This document shows positions 44,799 through 57,504 of a stretch of DNA of 64,000 bases, in pieces. The notes beneath the pieces are model-generated. The model made no database searches. It worked only from the letters and a program-made list of their open reading frames with translations, and was not told the DNA's origin. Position 1 is the stretch's first letter. The number at the start of each line of letters is the position of its first letter. Source of the DNA: Holophagae bacterium (GTDB taxonomy: Bacteria; Acidobacteriota; Holophagae; Acanthopleuribacterales; Acanthopleuribacteraceae); assembly GCA_029263455.1 (NCBI GenBank), contig JAJCXM010000022.1:124001-188000 (forward strand), written 5' to 3'. The position numbers and the translations under genes are program-made.

Positions 44799-44846
44799 AT
44801 CACCTATTAAATTGAGATAAAACTAGTAATTCAAAGACGGGATAAT

Positions 44847-45406
44847 ATGAAGGGCAAGATAACAAGCTTAATTTGGCTGCTGTGCGCCATGCCTCTTTTG
44901 GCCTCCGAAGGTGGTGAAAGTGTGCATCTGAGCCCCGTCGTTGAGTACGGAGCAAAGACACTTAACTTCATCATTTTTGCGTGGATTCTTTATTACTTTC
45001 TGAGGGAACCAATCCGCAACTTTTTTGTCGGGCGTTTATCAAGAATAAAAGAATCCTTGGAGCTGGCTGAACGTAGCCGAGAAGAGGCGAAGCGGCGACT
45101 CGAAGAGATCGAAAGTAAAATGTCCACTCTGGACAGTGAGCTTGCTGCGATTGAAACCCAGGCCCGTGAAGATGCAGAACGCGAAAAGCAGCGCATTCAC
45201 GATGAAGCTCGCCGCGAATCACAACGAATTCTCGATCAAGCGAAAGCTGAGATTGAAAATATGCAACGCCATGCCTTGATGGATTTACGGCATTTTGTGG
45301 TCGAGTTGGCTGCAAACGATGCCGAGAGCCGCTTAAAAACCAAACTCAGCGCCAAAGATAAGACACAGGTCTTCGAAGAATTCAGCAGTTATTTGGGGGC
45401 GAAATC

Positions 45407-45410
<4 letters not shown>
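44847..45410 (+). CDS. atpF: ATP synthase F0 subunit b
   Basis: The 187-residue stalk subunit has an extra N-terminal hydrophobic segment (about 5-19, ending LLASEGG) that resembles a signal peptide, then the membrane helix (about 36-54) and a Glu/Arg-rich coiled coil. Such N-terminal extensions are seen in delta-proteobacterial type b subunits. It overlaps atpH by 4 bp. Confidence 0.9.
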
Positions 45411-47469
<2,059 letters not shown>

Positions 47470-47471
47470 AC

Positions 47472-48335
47472 ATGCCCAATCTATTGGACATTAGACGCCG
47501 CATCCGCAGCGTCAAGAACACACAGCAAATCACCAAAGCCATGAAAATGGTGGCGGCGTCGCGACTACGCAGGACCTCTGAACAGGCGATTCAAGCTCGG
47601 CCATATTCGGAGCGACTGTTCAGCGTGCATGACACGATTGTGGATCGCGTTCCTGAACTTAATGGCCCTCTATATAAACGGCGCGACGGTAAATGGTTGT
47701 TAGTCGTCATATCCTCAGATAAAGGGTTGTGCGGTGCATTTAACTCTAACTTGATGAAGGCCGCACATAAATGGCTAACTCACAAAGGCCAAGCTCAAGT
47801 AGCCGTCTTGCCAATCGGTAAGAAAGCGATTTCCTACTTCAAGAAACAGAGCTTTGAGCGAGTAACAGCCAAAATTGAGCCAATCCGCGACGTCAACCTT
47901 GAAGTTGCTGAAGAGATAGCGCGCACCATGTTGTCCATTTACGAAGGTGACGGCTGGCAAGAAGTCGTAGTGGTTTACAATAAGTTCAAGAACGTGATGG
48001 TCCAGGAAGTCACATTTTCGGAGCTTCTACCGCTAATAGGTGACTCCCGCACGTCGGACGCTGAATCAGCAACGGCAGGCGTCGAGCACTTGGCCGAACC
48101 AGATATGGGTAGTATCCTCGACCAGCTTGGGCCCAAAGTGGTACTCGCGCAAGTGTATCAAGCATTAATTGAATCAGGTGCCGCCGAGCACGCTGCTCGA
48201 ATGACAGCGATGGATTCTGCAACAAATAACGCCTCAGAAATGATCGAAAAGCTGACGCTGGACTTGAATAAGGCTCGCCAGGCTGCGATCACGAACGAGA
48301 TCATTGAAATTGTAAGTGGCGCAGCGGCACTTTAA
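47472..48335 (+). CDS. atpG: ATP synthase F1 subunit gamma
   Basis: The 287-residue rotor subunit opens with DIRRRIRSVKNTQQITKAMKMVAASRLRR and ends with the conserved AARMTAMDSATNNASEMI helix and ARQAAITNEIIEIVSGA. It starts 2 bp after atpA. Confidence 0.96.
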   Translation: MPNLLDIRRRIRSVKNTQQITKAMKMVAASRLRRTSEQAIQARPYSERLFSVHDTIVDRVPELNGPLYKRRDGKWLLVVISSDKGLCGAFNSNLMKAAHKWLTHKGQAQVAVLPIGKKAISYFKKQSFERVTAKIEPIRDVNLEVAEEIARTMLSIYEGDGWQEVVVVYNKFKNVMVQEVTFSELLPLIGDSRTSDAESATAGVEHLAEPDMGSILDQLGPKVVLAQVYQALIESGAAEHAARMTAMDSATNNASEMIEKLTLDLNKARQAAITNEIIEIVSGAAAL

Positions 48336-48367
48336 GAATAAAGAATATTAACGGACTTCAGGAGTAG

Positions 48368-49777
<1,410 letters not shown>

Positions 49778-49788
49778 CGAGGGGCGGC

Positions 49789-50190
49789 ATGAGTGCACTT
49801 CATCTTGAGATTCTGACGCCAGACCGAGTCGCCTTTGAGGGTGAAGTATCTTCGGTTTACTTGCAGGGCGAACTTGGTCGTCTTGGAATACTACCGGATC
49901 ACACACCCTTGATTTCTAACTTATCATTTGGCGTTCTTGACTGTGAACAGAACGGCCGTGACCGAAATGTGCTGTGTGGCCCTGGCTTTGTGGAAGTGAA
50001 TGACAACCGTGTATCGGTTCTCGTTAAGAGTGCAGAGTCAAAGGATGATTTGGACGTCGACCGTGCAAAGAATTCACTTGAGCGAGCTCGATCACGGATT
50101 AATTCAATGGAAAAAGACATTGATGTTCCCAGAGCGGAGGCATCGCTAGCCAGAGCGCATACGCGTTTGAAGTTTGTCGACGCTATCTAA
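49789..50190 (+). CDS. atpC: ATP synthase F1 subunit epsilon
   Basis: The 133-residue epsilon subunit has the N-terminal beta-sandwich (LHLEILTPDRVAFEGE, GRLGILPDHTPLIS) and a C-terminal helical hairpin (AKNSLERARSRINSM). It closes the operon. The next gene starts inside its last 17 bp. Confidence 0.93.
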   Translation: MSALHLEILTPDRVAFEGEVSSVYLQGELGRLGILPDHTPLISNLSFGVLDCEQNGRDRNVLCGPGFVEVNDNRVSVLVKSAESKDDLDVDRAKNSLERARSRINSMEKDIDVPRAEASLARAHTRLKFVDAI

Positions 50191-50911
50191 GGTTCAAAAA
50201 AGGCTATCCCAGCCCACGTATGGCTATCGCTTCGGCCTGGATAGCCTATTGGTTGCCGCACTTGCAGAGCAAGAAACGTTTCGAACGTTCTTGGACGTAG
50301 GTGCCGGCTGCGGCGTCATTGCCTATCTTTTGGGACATTCTGGACGAACTGGGACAGCAGTCGAAATTCAGTCAGAACTGGCCGAACACGCCCGTCTAAA
50401 CCTTAGTGGTCTTGAGATCTGTGTCTGGCATGCGGACGTGCGCAAGCATGTATGGGATGGCGAGCACTTTGATTTGGTGGCGTCGAACCCACCTTATGCG
50501 TCAAAAGAAAACGGTCGGATGAGTCCCAACTATCAGCGAGCGAGCGCTCGTATGACTTTGCATGGCGATGTGCTTGATTTTTTCGATGCAACCCAGTCGG
50601 TGGTTCATAAGCGATCGGTGTGGTGCTTCTCAATGGTCTCCCAGGACTGGCCGTTGCTTCGGACTCAGCTCCAAAAAAGGGGCTGGTTTGCTCAAATAAT
50701 TTGGTCGCTCAAGAAACCGAATCATGAGGATCCCTTTCGTCTCTTTTTGCGCATGATTAGGGACGAAGTGCGTGAGCCCGTGCGAATTGATTACACAACA
50801 ACAACAGACGTGTTGCAGCCAATTCACCCTCATATTCCTCTTTTAGACGATCTGATTCATATGCTTGGGCTTGAGAGGCGTGCAATAGGAAATGGATTCG
50901 GGTATGATTAG
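50174..50911 (+). CDS. TrmN6-like tRNA/protein methyltransferase
   Basis: The 245-residue class I methyltransferase has motif I FLDVGAGCGVIAYLLG, the acidic VEIQ, and NPPY (SNPPYASK) typical of N6-adenine or glutamine methyltransferases. The opening YGYRFGLDSLLVAAL is characteristic of TrmN6 (tRNA1-Val A37 methyltransferase). TTG 50174 lies inside atpC; the coding overlap suggests cotranscription with the ATP synthase genes. Confidence 0.83.
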   Translation: MSTLSKVQKRLSQPTYGYRFGLDSLLVAALAEQETFRTFLDVGAGCGVIAYLLGHSGRTGTAVEIQSELAEHARLNLSGLEICVWHADVRKHVWDGEHFDLVASNPPYASKENGRMSPNYQRASARMTLHGDVLDFFDATQSVVHKRSVWCFSMVSQDWPLLRTQLQKRGWFAQIIWSLKKPNHEDPFRLFLRMIRDEVREPVRIDYTTTTDVLQPIHPHIPLLDDLIHMLGLERRAIGNGFGYD

Positions 50912-50969
50912 GGCCATTCGACCAAATTTCGCGGCTCCGGTTCGACGGCCCGCGGGAGGAGCAATCGCC

Positions 50970-52163
50970 ATGAAATTAAACATCAAAGTCTTGTCCGCGG
51001 CGCTTTTGATGGGCGTCTTCTTATTCTCCAGCTGTTATCAGAGCAATGACGTGAAAATTGGAGTCATTATTCCTCAAGAGGGAAGTTTAGGTGACTACGG
51101 TTTTCAAATCATTTCGGGAATAGAGTTAGCTGAAGAAGCACTCAAGAAACGTAAGGCACAAGGCGAAGTTGTCAAGAACTACCAAATCATTTACGAAAAT
51201 GAATCGGCTGACCCCAATAAGGTCGACGTGGCATTGTCGTCTTTTGACCGCCTTAAAAACCAGGGCGTCTCAGCCATTATTGGAGCTGCTTCTTCTAGTG
51301 CAACCTTGGCGTTGGCTGAATTAGCAAACCAAAACCAGATAGTACTCTTAAGCCCCGCGAGTTCTTCTCCTGATATCAACAAAGAGGGTGGTGATTTCGT
51401 TTTTAGAAACTACCCCTCTGATACTTTAGAAGCGCAAGCCCTTTCAAATGTTATCTTTCAACGTTGCCGTTTGCAGAAAGTACTTATGGTGCGCTCGAAG
51501 AATGCCTATGCGGAAGGCATCACATTTGAATTACTGAGGTTCGCGCGCAAGAACAGCTCGACGTTACCTAATCACGTGGTGAAATTTGATTCGGACCCTT
51601 CCACGGTGGACTTTGTCGCGGCAGTTGATGCGATTGTGTTGGAGGATGCTGATGCGGTCTTTCTTGGTGGTTATACCGACACCTTGATACCATTGATTAG
51701 TGAGATACGATCGCGGAGCGAGCTAAAAGACACTTATCTATTCACGAGTTCATCCTTCCTTCCTGGCAAGGTGGTAAAGGCGTTGGGACCTGAAGTGGTT
51801 GAAGATGTGATATTCACGTCTTATGCGTGGGATCCTAATTTAGATCCGCGCACCTCTGATTTTGCTAAGGAATTTGATACGAAATTCGGAACCGAGTCGA
51901 CTATTTATGCGGCCACCGGCTATGACGCCCTAATGATATTGGTTGATGCCATTGAAGCGGTCAATCATCGGCTACCCAAAGAGACACGCTCACAACTGAA
52001 CAAAATAGAACATGCGGGTCTTTTAGGAGAAACGGATTTTAACAAGCGTGGGGACGTAACTCGTATTCCAGTCGTTTATTGGATGAAGGGCGGAGTTCCA
52101 ACGGCGCTAACTGCAGATGATATGGCTGAAATCAAACGAGCCTATCTTACCCGCGTCGAGTAG
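50970..52163 (+). CDS. ABC transporter solute-binding lipoprotein (LivK type)
   Basis: The 397-residue lipoprotein has a signal peptide ending in a lipobox (LFSSC) and a periplasmic binding protein type I fold: VKIGVIIPQEGSLGDYGFQ, AIIGAASSSATLALAELA and AATGYDALMILVDAIE. Family members bind branched-chain amino acids, amides or similar molecules. No permease or ATPase is adjacent, so it may serve a distant transporter or act in sensing. ATG 50970 is preceded by GGGAGGAG; a longer in-frame ORF from 50892 overlaps the upstream gene and is rejected. Confidence 0.87.
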   Translation: MKLNIKVLSAALLMGVFLFSSCYQSNDVKIGVIIPQEGSLGDYGFQIISGIELAEEALKKRKAQGEVVKNYQIIYENESADPNKVDVALSSFDRLKNQGVSAIIGAASSSATLALAELANQNQIVLLSPASSSPDINKEGGDFVFRNYPSDTLEAQALSNVIFQRCRLQKVLMVRSKNAYAEGITFELLRFARKNSSTLPNHVVKFDSDPSTVDFVAAVDAIVLEDADAVFLGGYTDTLIPLISEIRSRSELKDTYLFTSSSFLPGKVVKALGPEVVEDVIFTSYAWDPNLDPRTSDFAKEFDTKFGTESTIYAATGYDALMILVDAIEAVNHRLPKETRSQLNKIEHAGLLGETDFNKRGDVTRIPVVYWMKGGVPTALTADDMAEIKRAYLTRVE

Positions 52164-52176
52164 TCTAATTACAGCC

Positions 52177-52203
52177 ACAAAAAAGGGGCCATATTGGCCC
52201 CTT
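52177..52203 (-). terminator. Intrinsic terminator of the STAS gene
   Basis: An 8-bp GC-rich stem (AAGGGGCC / GGCCCCTT) around ATATT. On the minus strand it is followed by a run of six T (A run at 52179-52184 on the plus strand). It may also stop the plus-strand lipoprotein transcript. Confidence 0.82.
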
Positions 52204-52229
52204 AATCATGTTTGTTAACGATGACTGTT

Positions 52230-52568
52230 TTAAGCGAAACTCTGAAGTGCGTCTTCGGTTGAATCGTAGATTTGAAATACCGTAACTAGAGCAGTAAGCT
52301 GCAGCAATCCATATATCTTTGGTTTCAAATTAGCTAATCGGAGTTGTGCGCCGCGATTAGTGATGGTCGTATAGCTTGCAACAAGTTCACCAACGCCTGA
52401 ACTGTCCATGTAGGATACATCGTTGAGGTCGAGAATGATTTTGTTTGCGCCGTCATCGAGGACTTCTTGAATGCATTTGCGTAGACGAACGTCACCTTCG
52501 CCAATAGTTATCTTGCCTTGAAGCAGAATCAAAGTTACTGCGCCGCGTTTTTGGATGCTACTTTTCAT
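52230..52568 (-). CDS. STAS-domain anti-sigma factor antagonist
   Basis: The 112-residue STAS protein has strands and helices of the SpoIIAA type: VTLILLQGKITIGEGD, IILDLNDVSYMDSSGVGELVASY with the phosphorylatable serine in MDSSGVG. It probably takes part in a partner-switching network with an anti-sigma kinase, but no kinase or phosphatase is nearby. ATG 52568 is chosen because GGGAG is 5 bases upstream; the first ATG (52580) lies ahead of it. Confidence 0.88.
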   Translation of the reverse strand: MKSSIQKRGAVTLILLQGKITIGEGDVRLRKCIQEVLDDGANKIILDLNDVSYMDSSGVGELVASYTTITNRGAQLRLANLKPKIYGLLQLTALVTVFQIYDSTEDALQSFA

Positions 52569-52579
52569 ACAAACTCCCA

Positions 52580-52607
52580 TTGGTTCGATGTTGCTCGGTA
52601 TTATAGA
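52580..52607 (+). promoter_or_regulatory. Overlapping divergent promoter region, STAS/ruvA
   Basis: For ruvA: TTGGTT (52580-52585), 16-bp spacer, TATAGA (52602-52607). On the opposite strand a perfect TATAAT lies at 52605-52600 for the STAS gene. The two -10 elements share bases. Confidence 0.4.
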
Positions 52608-52652
52608 CCATACGACGTATACACGTAGGCGACTTTTCTTAGAGGTAGATAG

Positions 52653-53264
52653 ATGATTGGTTATCTTTCAGGCGAATTGATTGATGTATCTGAGCAACAT
52701 GCTGTGGTTAATGTAGGTGGCGTTGGCTATGAAGTCTATATCGGAAAGTCACCCTGTTTCGATCTGCCACATGTTGGCGGACACGTCAAAGTGTGGATTC
52801 ATACCCATGTTCGCGAAGATCAAATAAGTCTCTTTGGCTTCAATACCAGTAGCCAACGAAAACTATTTGTCATGCTAACTTCGATTACCGGAGTTGGCCC
52901 CAAGCTGGGATATGCATTAATAGGGCAATTTGACGAAGCCTCGCTGATATCCGCGATTGCTTCCGGCGACGCCGTGATGCTTAAATCAGTTCCGGGAGTG
53001 GGAAACAAAATGGCGGAACGAATCCTACTTGAATTGAGAGAAAAGATCGGCGGGCTGGCAGTGTTGGGATCAACCATGAATTCGATACCTGGGTCGCCGT
53101 CAACTTCGGTTTGGGGTGATCTGATCGACGCCATGCTGGGTCTAGGCTTCCCAGAGCAACGCGTTAAGAACGTGGTAAGATTACTGCAAACCGAACATGC
53201 GAGCGAACCCTTGTCGCTTGATCAACTCGTCAAAACGGCATTACAGAAAATAAACTCTTGTTGA
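52653..53264 (+). CDS. ruvA: Holliday junction helicase subunit RuvA
   Basis: The 203-residue RuvA binds Holliday junctions as a tetramer. It shows [40 protein letters not shown], and two helix-hairpin-helix motifs ([13 protein letters not shown] and [13 protein letters not shown]), then a flexible C-terminal domain III. Same length as E. coli RuvA. AGAGGTAG precedes the ATG. Confidence 0.96.
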   Translation: MIGYLSGELIDVSEQHAVVNVGGVGYEVYIGKSPCFDLPHVGGHVKVWIHTHVREDQISLFGFNTSSQRKLFVMLTSITGVGPKLGYALIGQFDEASLISAIASGDAVMLKSVPGVGNKMAERILLELREKIGGLAVLGSTMNSIPGSPSTSVWGDLIDAMLGLGFPEQRVKNVVRLLQTEHASEPLSLDQLVKTALQKINSC

Positions 53265-54262
53265 ACGAACCCCAGGATCTCGAATTCGATGTAAGCCTTA
53301 GACCTAGCGGGCTTAATGAATATGTCGGACAACCGGTTTTGAAGCGTAACTTGGCTGTGTATATTTCAGCGGCCAGACAGAGACAATCCGCTCTTGACCA
53401 TGTCCTTCTGTATGGCCCTCCGGGCTTAGGCAAAACCACCATGGCACATATCATCGCTGCGGAAATGGGCGCTTCAATGCGTTCAACCTCTGGACCAGCC
53501 ATTGAACGTCCGGGCGATTTGGCTGCCATCTTGACAAACTTACAACCCCTGGATGTCCTGTTTATCGATGAGATCCATCGGTTGAGCGCATCGGTGGAAG
53601 AAGTGCTCTATCCGGCAATGGAGGACTATCAGCTCGATATCATCATCGGCCAGGGGCCAAGTGCTCGAACAGTAAAGATCGATCTTCCACCCTTTACCTT
53701 GGTAGGTGCCACGACACGGGCTGGATTGCTAACCACACCTTTGCGCGACCGCTTTGGTGTTGTGCATAAGTTGGAGTTCTACGCACCTGAAGACCTAGTG
53801 CTCATTTTGAAACGTGCCGCGCGCATCTTGCGTGTGGAACTTAGAGGTGATGGGGCGAATATGATTGCAAGTCGCTCTCGAGGTACACCACGGGTCGCTA
53901 ACAACTTGTTGAAACGCTGCCGAGATTTTGCAGAAGTTCATGGCGAGGGTGCTATCACCCAGGCAATGGCTGAAATTGGGCTCGAAGCAATGGGTGTAGA
54001 TGAAATTGGGCTGGACGAAACCCATCGTCAACTATTGAAATGTATCATTCATAAGTTTGGTGGGGGCCCTGTTGGTAGGTCAACCATAAGTGCTGCTCTA
54101 GGCGAAGAGAAAGATACGATTGAGGACGTAACTGAACCATATCTGATTCAACTTGGACTATTGGAGCGCACACCTCGTGGTCGAAAAGCCACGCCTCGCG
54201 CTTATCAGCATTTAGGCTTGAATACTAACCAAAATCAGGACTCATTGTTTTCACATGACTAA
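53258..54262 (+). CDS. ruvB: Holliday junction helicase subunit RuvB
   Basis: The 334-residue AAA+ motor has Walker [13 protein letters not shown], Walker [12 protein letters not shown], and [16 protein letters not shown], with a C-terminal winged helix [26 protein letters not shown]. The TTG start overlaps ruvA by 7 bp. It overlaps the next gene by 8 bp. Confidence 0.96.
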   Translation: MLNEPQDLEFDVSLRPSGLNEYVGQPVLKRNLAVYISAARQRQSALDHVLLYGPPGLGKTTMAHIIAAEMGASMRSTSGPAIERPGDLAAILTNLQPLDVLFIDEIHRLSASVEEVLYPAMEDYQLDIIIGQGPSARTVKIDLPPFTLVGATTRAGLLTTPLRDRFGVVHKLEFYAPEDLVLILKRAARILRVELRGDGANMIASRSRGTPRVANNLLKRCRDFAEVHGEGAITQAMAEIGLEAMGVDEIGLDETHRQLLKCIIHKFGGGPVGRSTISAALGEEKDTIEDVTEPYLIQLGLLERTPRGRKATPRAYQHLGLNTNQNQDSLFSHD

Positions 54263-55940
54263 CGAATTACGACCCGAAGAATCCATTAGGCTGTTTTTTG
54301 AACAGTTTCGGCAAAATCTCATCAAGATAAGAGACGAGCTGCCCACTGCAAATCCGGCGCAACGCGCTCATTTGTTGCTGGGCCAACTCCGAGAATTCGA
54401 AAAAATGTTTGTCGAGATGGAAGGGTTACGTGAACGTAGTGATGTTGGCGCCGTCTCACTGTCTGTCCTGCGTCGAATAAGCGATTTCAAGTCATTTCTG
54501 AAATGGATCGTCGAGGAGCAACAGCTAGCAAATCTAGCTGGCTTTTATCACCGAACCAGGCAACGCGCATGGGAAAGATTCGCAGGCGAAGGCCAAATGC
54601 CCGAGCTGGAACCTTATGAATGGCTTATCAAAGGCTCATTAGCGCGCCGCGAAGAAGATGGGCTAATTCATTATTTTGTGTTTGCCTTTTCGGAACTTAG
54701 GCTGGTAGCTAGTTTTCTAACTCCTGACGTCAGTCAGTCCGAAAATATTCAGAACTTACTTTGGTATGTGGCTAAGGTTGCGCCCGTCTATTTTGGAAGT
54801 CCCATGAATAGGCCGCGCGGGCGGCTACAAAGCAATGCTGATCTTATCGCCCATGACCCAAATTTCCTGAACATGTTGGCTCTGGTGGAAAAGGCGGCTG
54901 TAACGGATGTAAGTATATTGTTGGAAGGCGAGAGCGGCACAGGTAAGGAGATGATCGCTAACTTTATTCATCAACGCTCGCCTCGTCACAAAAAGGCCAT
55001 GATAGCCGTGAATTGTGCGGCCATTCCAGCTGGGCTCATTGAAAGCGAATTGTTTGGGCACGAGAAAGGCGCTTTTACAGGCGCTTACGCTCGCCAAGTT
55101 GGTCGCATTGAGGAGGCCGATGGCGGCACGTTGTTTCTGGACGAAATTGGTGAAATGGAATTGCCTATGCAGGCAAAGCTCCTGCGGTTCTTGCAATTGC
55201 ATGAATTTCATCGCGTCGGTGGAAAACAAAAGCTTTCGGTTGATGTTCGCATTGTTGCTGCAACTAATCGGCACCTTAAGCAGGGTGTTTCGGAGGGCCT
55301 ATTTAGGGAAGATCTTTATTACCGGTTATCCGTTATGCCGTTCCGAATGCCGCCTCTACGCGAGCGCCCTTTTGATATTGCACCGCTTGTTCGCTTTTTC
55401 CTCAAGAAATATGGACAGTCTTTTGGAGTACCAAACCCGGAGATGGATCCGTTGGTGATTCAAGTGCTGTCGGCATACGACTTCCCAGGGAATGTTCGCG
55501 AATTAGAGAACCTTGTTCAGAACATGCTTGTCACCAGCCAGGGTCAGATCATAAGCATTGATAATCTGCCCGATTCAATTAGGGGTTTAGAGCCCAGAGG
55601 TAGACCTGTTTTTGAGTCCCCGGCGCGTGTGCAACGTTTTCGGCTGACCAAGAAACAAATGAAAAAATTCAGTTTGCCTTTTTCAAGAAGCGTTTCTGGA
55701 GCTCCTGTGGAATCTGAGCTACGTTGGTTTAAGAACGTGCCTAGAACAAACCTGGATCTCAAGGAAATGAAGGCCATGATACAAGATTATTCGAACACCA
55801 TGACATTGGCGCTCGAAAAGAGGTTCTTGGACAAATTACTCTCTGAGGCCGAGGGCTCGATGCCGAAGGCAGCGAAAATGGCCGGCATCAATCGCACACT
55901 GCTGTACAAGATGATCGAACGCACTAAAGAGCAACCATGA
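54255..55940 (+). CDS. Sigma54-dependent activator with novel N-terminal domain
   Basis: A 561-residue bacterial enhancer-binding protein. Residues 1-190 are a helical input region with no receiver, PAS or GAF signature that I can see. The AAA+ domain has Walker A GESGTGKE (225-232), GAFTGA (272-277) and [11 protein letters not shown] (290-300), and the end (about 525-561) is a Fis-type DNA-binding helix. The gene overlaps ruvB by 8 bp yet is followed by a near-consensus -24/-12 promoter in front of the secreted protein gene at 56056, its probable target. Confidence 0.88.
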   Translation: MTNELRPEESIRLFFEQFRQNLIKIRDELPTANPAQRAHLLLGQLREFEKMFVEMEGLRERSDVGAVSLSVLRRISDFKSFLKWIVEEQQLANLAGFYHRTRQRAWERFAGEGQMPELEPYEWLIKGSLARREEDGLIHYFVFAFSELRLVASFLTPDVSQSENIQNLLWYVAKVAPVYFGSPMNRPRGRLQSNADLIAHDPNFLNMLALVEKAAVTDVSILLEGESGTGKEMIANFIHQRSPRHKKAMIAVNCAAIPAGLIESELFGHEKGAFTGAYARQVGRIEEADGGTLFLDEIGEMELPMQAKLLRFLQLHEFHRVGGKQKLSVDVRIVAATNRHLKQGVSEGLFREDLYYRLSVMPFRMPPLRERPFDIAPLVRFFLKKYGQSFGVPNPEMDPLVIQVLSAYDFPGNVRELENLVQNMLVTSQGQIISIDNLPDSIRGLEPRGRPVFESPARVQRFRLTKKQMKKFSLPFSRSVSGAPVESELRWFKNVPRTNLDLKEMKAMIQDYSNTMTLALEKRFLDKLLSEAEGSMPKAAKMAGINRTLLYKMIERTKEQP

Positions 55941-55999
55941 GCTTGTCTCAAACCAAGAGACTTGGTCTGTAGGTGTTTGTCTTTAAAAGGGTTTTGTTT

Positions 56000-56017
56000 T
56001 TGGCCCTGATTTTGCTT
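56000..56017 (+). promoter_or_regulatory. Sigma54 (-24/-12) promoter of the secreted protein gene
   Basis: TTGGCCC, four bases, TTGCTT: the GG (56002-56003) and GC (56014-56015) are separated by exactly 10 bp, as required for sigma54. The predicted start (about 56027) leaves a 29-base leader. It follows a sigma54 activator gene. Confidence 0.75.
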
Positions 56018-56055
56018 AAGTTGTGGTGAAGTGATTGACACTGGAGTCTGACCGC

Positions 56056-57504
56056 ATGATGCGAGCGATATGCCTAACTTTTGTCTTGTTATTTGGTGCG
56101 AGCACCTTTGCCCAAGAACAAGCATTGGTTAAATTCGATTTCCTGCTTCCTTTCCCTGAACGTACTTATTCTGGGGAATGGGAAATGCGTCTTGAGCTTG
56201 CGGCCCTTGACCTTGAACCTTCTTCTATTTTGATTAAAGGTTTCGGTCCATCAGGTCAATTTCTGTTTGAGGAGGAGTTAGGGGCTTTAGCGATTCGAGA
56301 CATAACGACTTGGACGTTAGCACCTGCCAAGCAAGAACTGGTTCAATCGATCAGTCTGCAATCTGATCAACCGCTCGCTGGTGTTCTGTGGTTGACAAAC
56401 TTGGTTCGGGGACAAATAAATGGCGTGCGGTTGATTGAAGAATCAAGCGCTACGCTGCGAATGCCTCATGTGGCTCAAAATTATTTTAAGTGGAAATCTA
56501 GTTTTTCGTTGGTCGGTGAATCCGAACTCGACGCTTCCAGCAGTATCTTTTTGAATTATCTGAATTCATCGGGACGATTTGGCGAAACGGTGCAAGTCAC
56601 GGAACAACTTAGGCCACATGCCTACTTTAGGAGAACACCCTTACACGATCTGATCACCGACGAGACACCTGAAATGGGTTTGATCGAAGCGGAAACGGAA
56701 GGATTTGCCATGTCGGGATACGCAACGTATTCCCGAGTTGAAGATTCATTGCAAACATGTGCTTTGGAGTTAACAGCCGATGGTAGCGCGAGCGGCGTCG
56801 TTTTGTTTACGGGCAATTCGCCCGTGCCACACGACAATTTCTTTGTGTTCTCCAATTTCAGCGAGCAGGCAGCAACGGTGGAATTGACATTGCGCTACAC
56901 AGAATCCTTGGATGATCAGTTGGACGTGTTAACCGTATCGGAATCGCTGTCATTACCAGCTTTTTCTAAGCGTATTAGGGTTCTGGGGAGTGACTTGTTC
57001 GCGGATTACAAAGGTTTGCCTCTCTCCATGAGCTATCAATCGAATGGCGAACTAGGGGAAGATGTCTCAATTAGCGCCATCCACCTGCAGTCGGGACTAG
57101 ATGATCAAGCTTTAGCAGGATCACATTTTTCCCTGTCAGGTGAGCGCTTAAATACCTGGATGACGGCTAATGGCGCGTCTACACAGGAGTTTCAGTTTGG
57201 TAATTTTGGCGAGGCTGAAGCCGTATTCAAAATCAGCCTATACGCACAATCAGGTGAGACTTGGTCCAACCGCTTCGCGTTAGTACCAGGAAATGTTGTT
57301 TCCATATCCAGCCAACACCTAATTAACTTCTTATCATTTGATGAAGCGCTGACAGACCTTCCCGTTTTTATGACGGTCCAAGGTGTTCAACTAGCTGAAG
57401 GGGATCCTAAAGCTATGTTGGCAGGGAAGCTGACGACGTACGGCAAGAACGATTTTGCGACGATTGCGATCGATGGCATGCCCGCACCTCAATCCTCAGA
57501 TTAG
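56056..57504 (+). CDS. Secreted beta-rich protein of unknown function
   Basis: The 482-residue protein has a signal peptide (LTFVLLFGASTFAQ) and no membrane segment afterwards. The mature chain is strand-rich and seems to hold several similar beta-sandwich units (for example around 160-180, 270-330 and 370-420) with one cysteine, in the segment SLQTCALELT. I recognise no family. GGAG precedes ATG 56056. It lies under the sigma54 promoter and its stop directly abuts the convergent ATPase gene. Confidence 0.7.
   Translation: MMRAICLTFVLLFGASTFAQEQALVKFDFLLPFPERTYSGEWEMRLELAALDLEPSSILIKGFGPSGQFLFEEELGALAIRDITTWTLAPAKQELVQSISLQSDQPLAGVLWLTNLVRGQINGVRLIEESSATLRMPHVAQNYFKWKSSFSLVGESELDASSSIFLNYLNSSGRFGETVQVTEQLRPHAYFRRTPLHDLITDETPEMGLIEAETEGFAMSGYATYSRVEDSLQTCALELTADGSASGVVLFTGNSPVPHDNFFVFSNFSEQAATVELTLRYTESLDDQLDVLTVSESLSLPAFSKRIRVLGSDLFADYKGLPLSMSYQSNGELGEDVSISAIHLQSGLDDQALAGSHFSLSGERLNTWMTANGASTQEFQFGNFGEAEAVFKISLYAQSGETWSNRFALVPGNVVSISSQHLINFLSFDEALTDLPVFMTVQGVQLAEGDPKAMLAGKLTTYGKNDFATIAIDGMPAPQSSD

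Noticed and set aside
55952-55966. Terminator after the sigma54 activator
   Set aside because: ACCAAG-AGA-CTTGGT is only a 6-bp stem with a diffuse T-rich tail, too weak to call.
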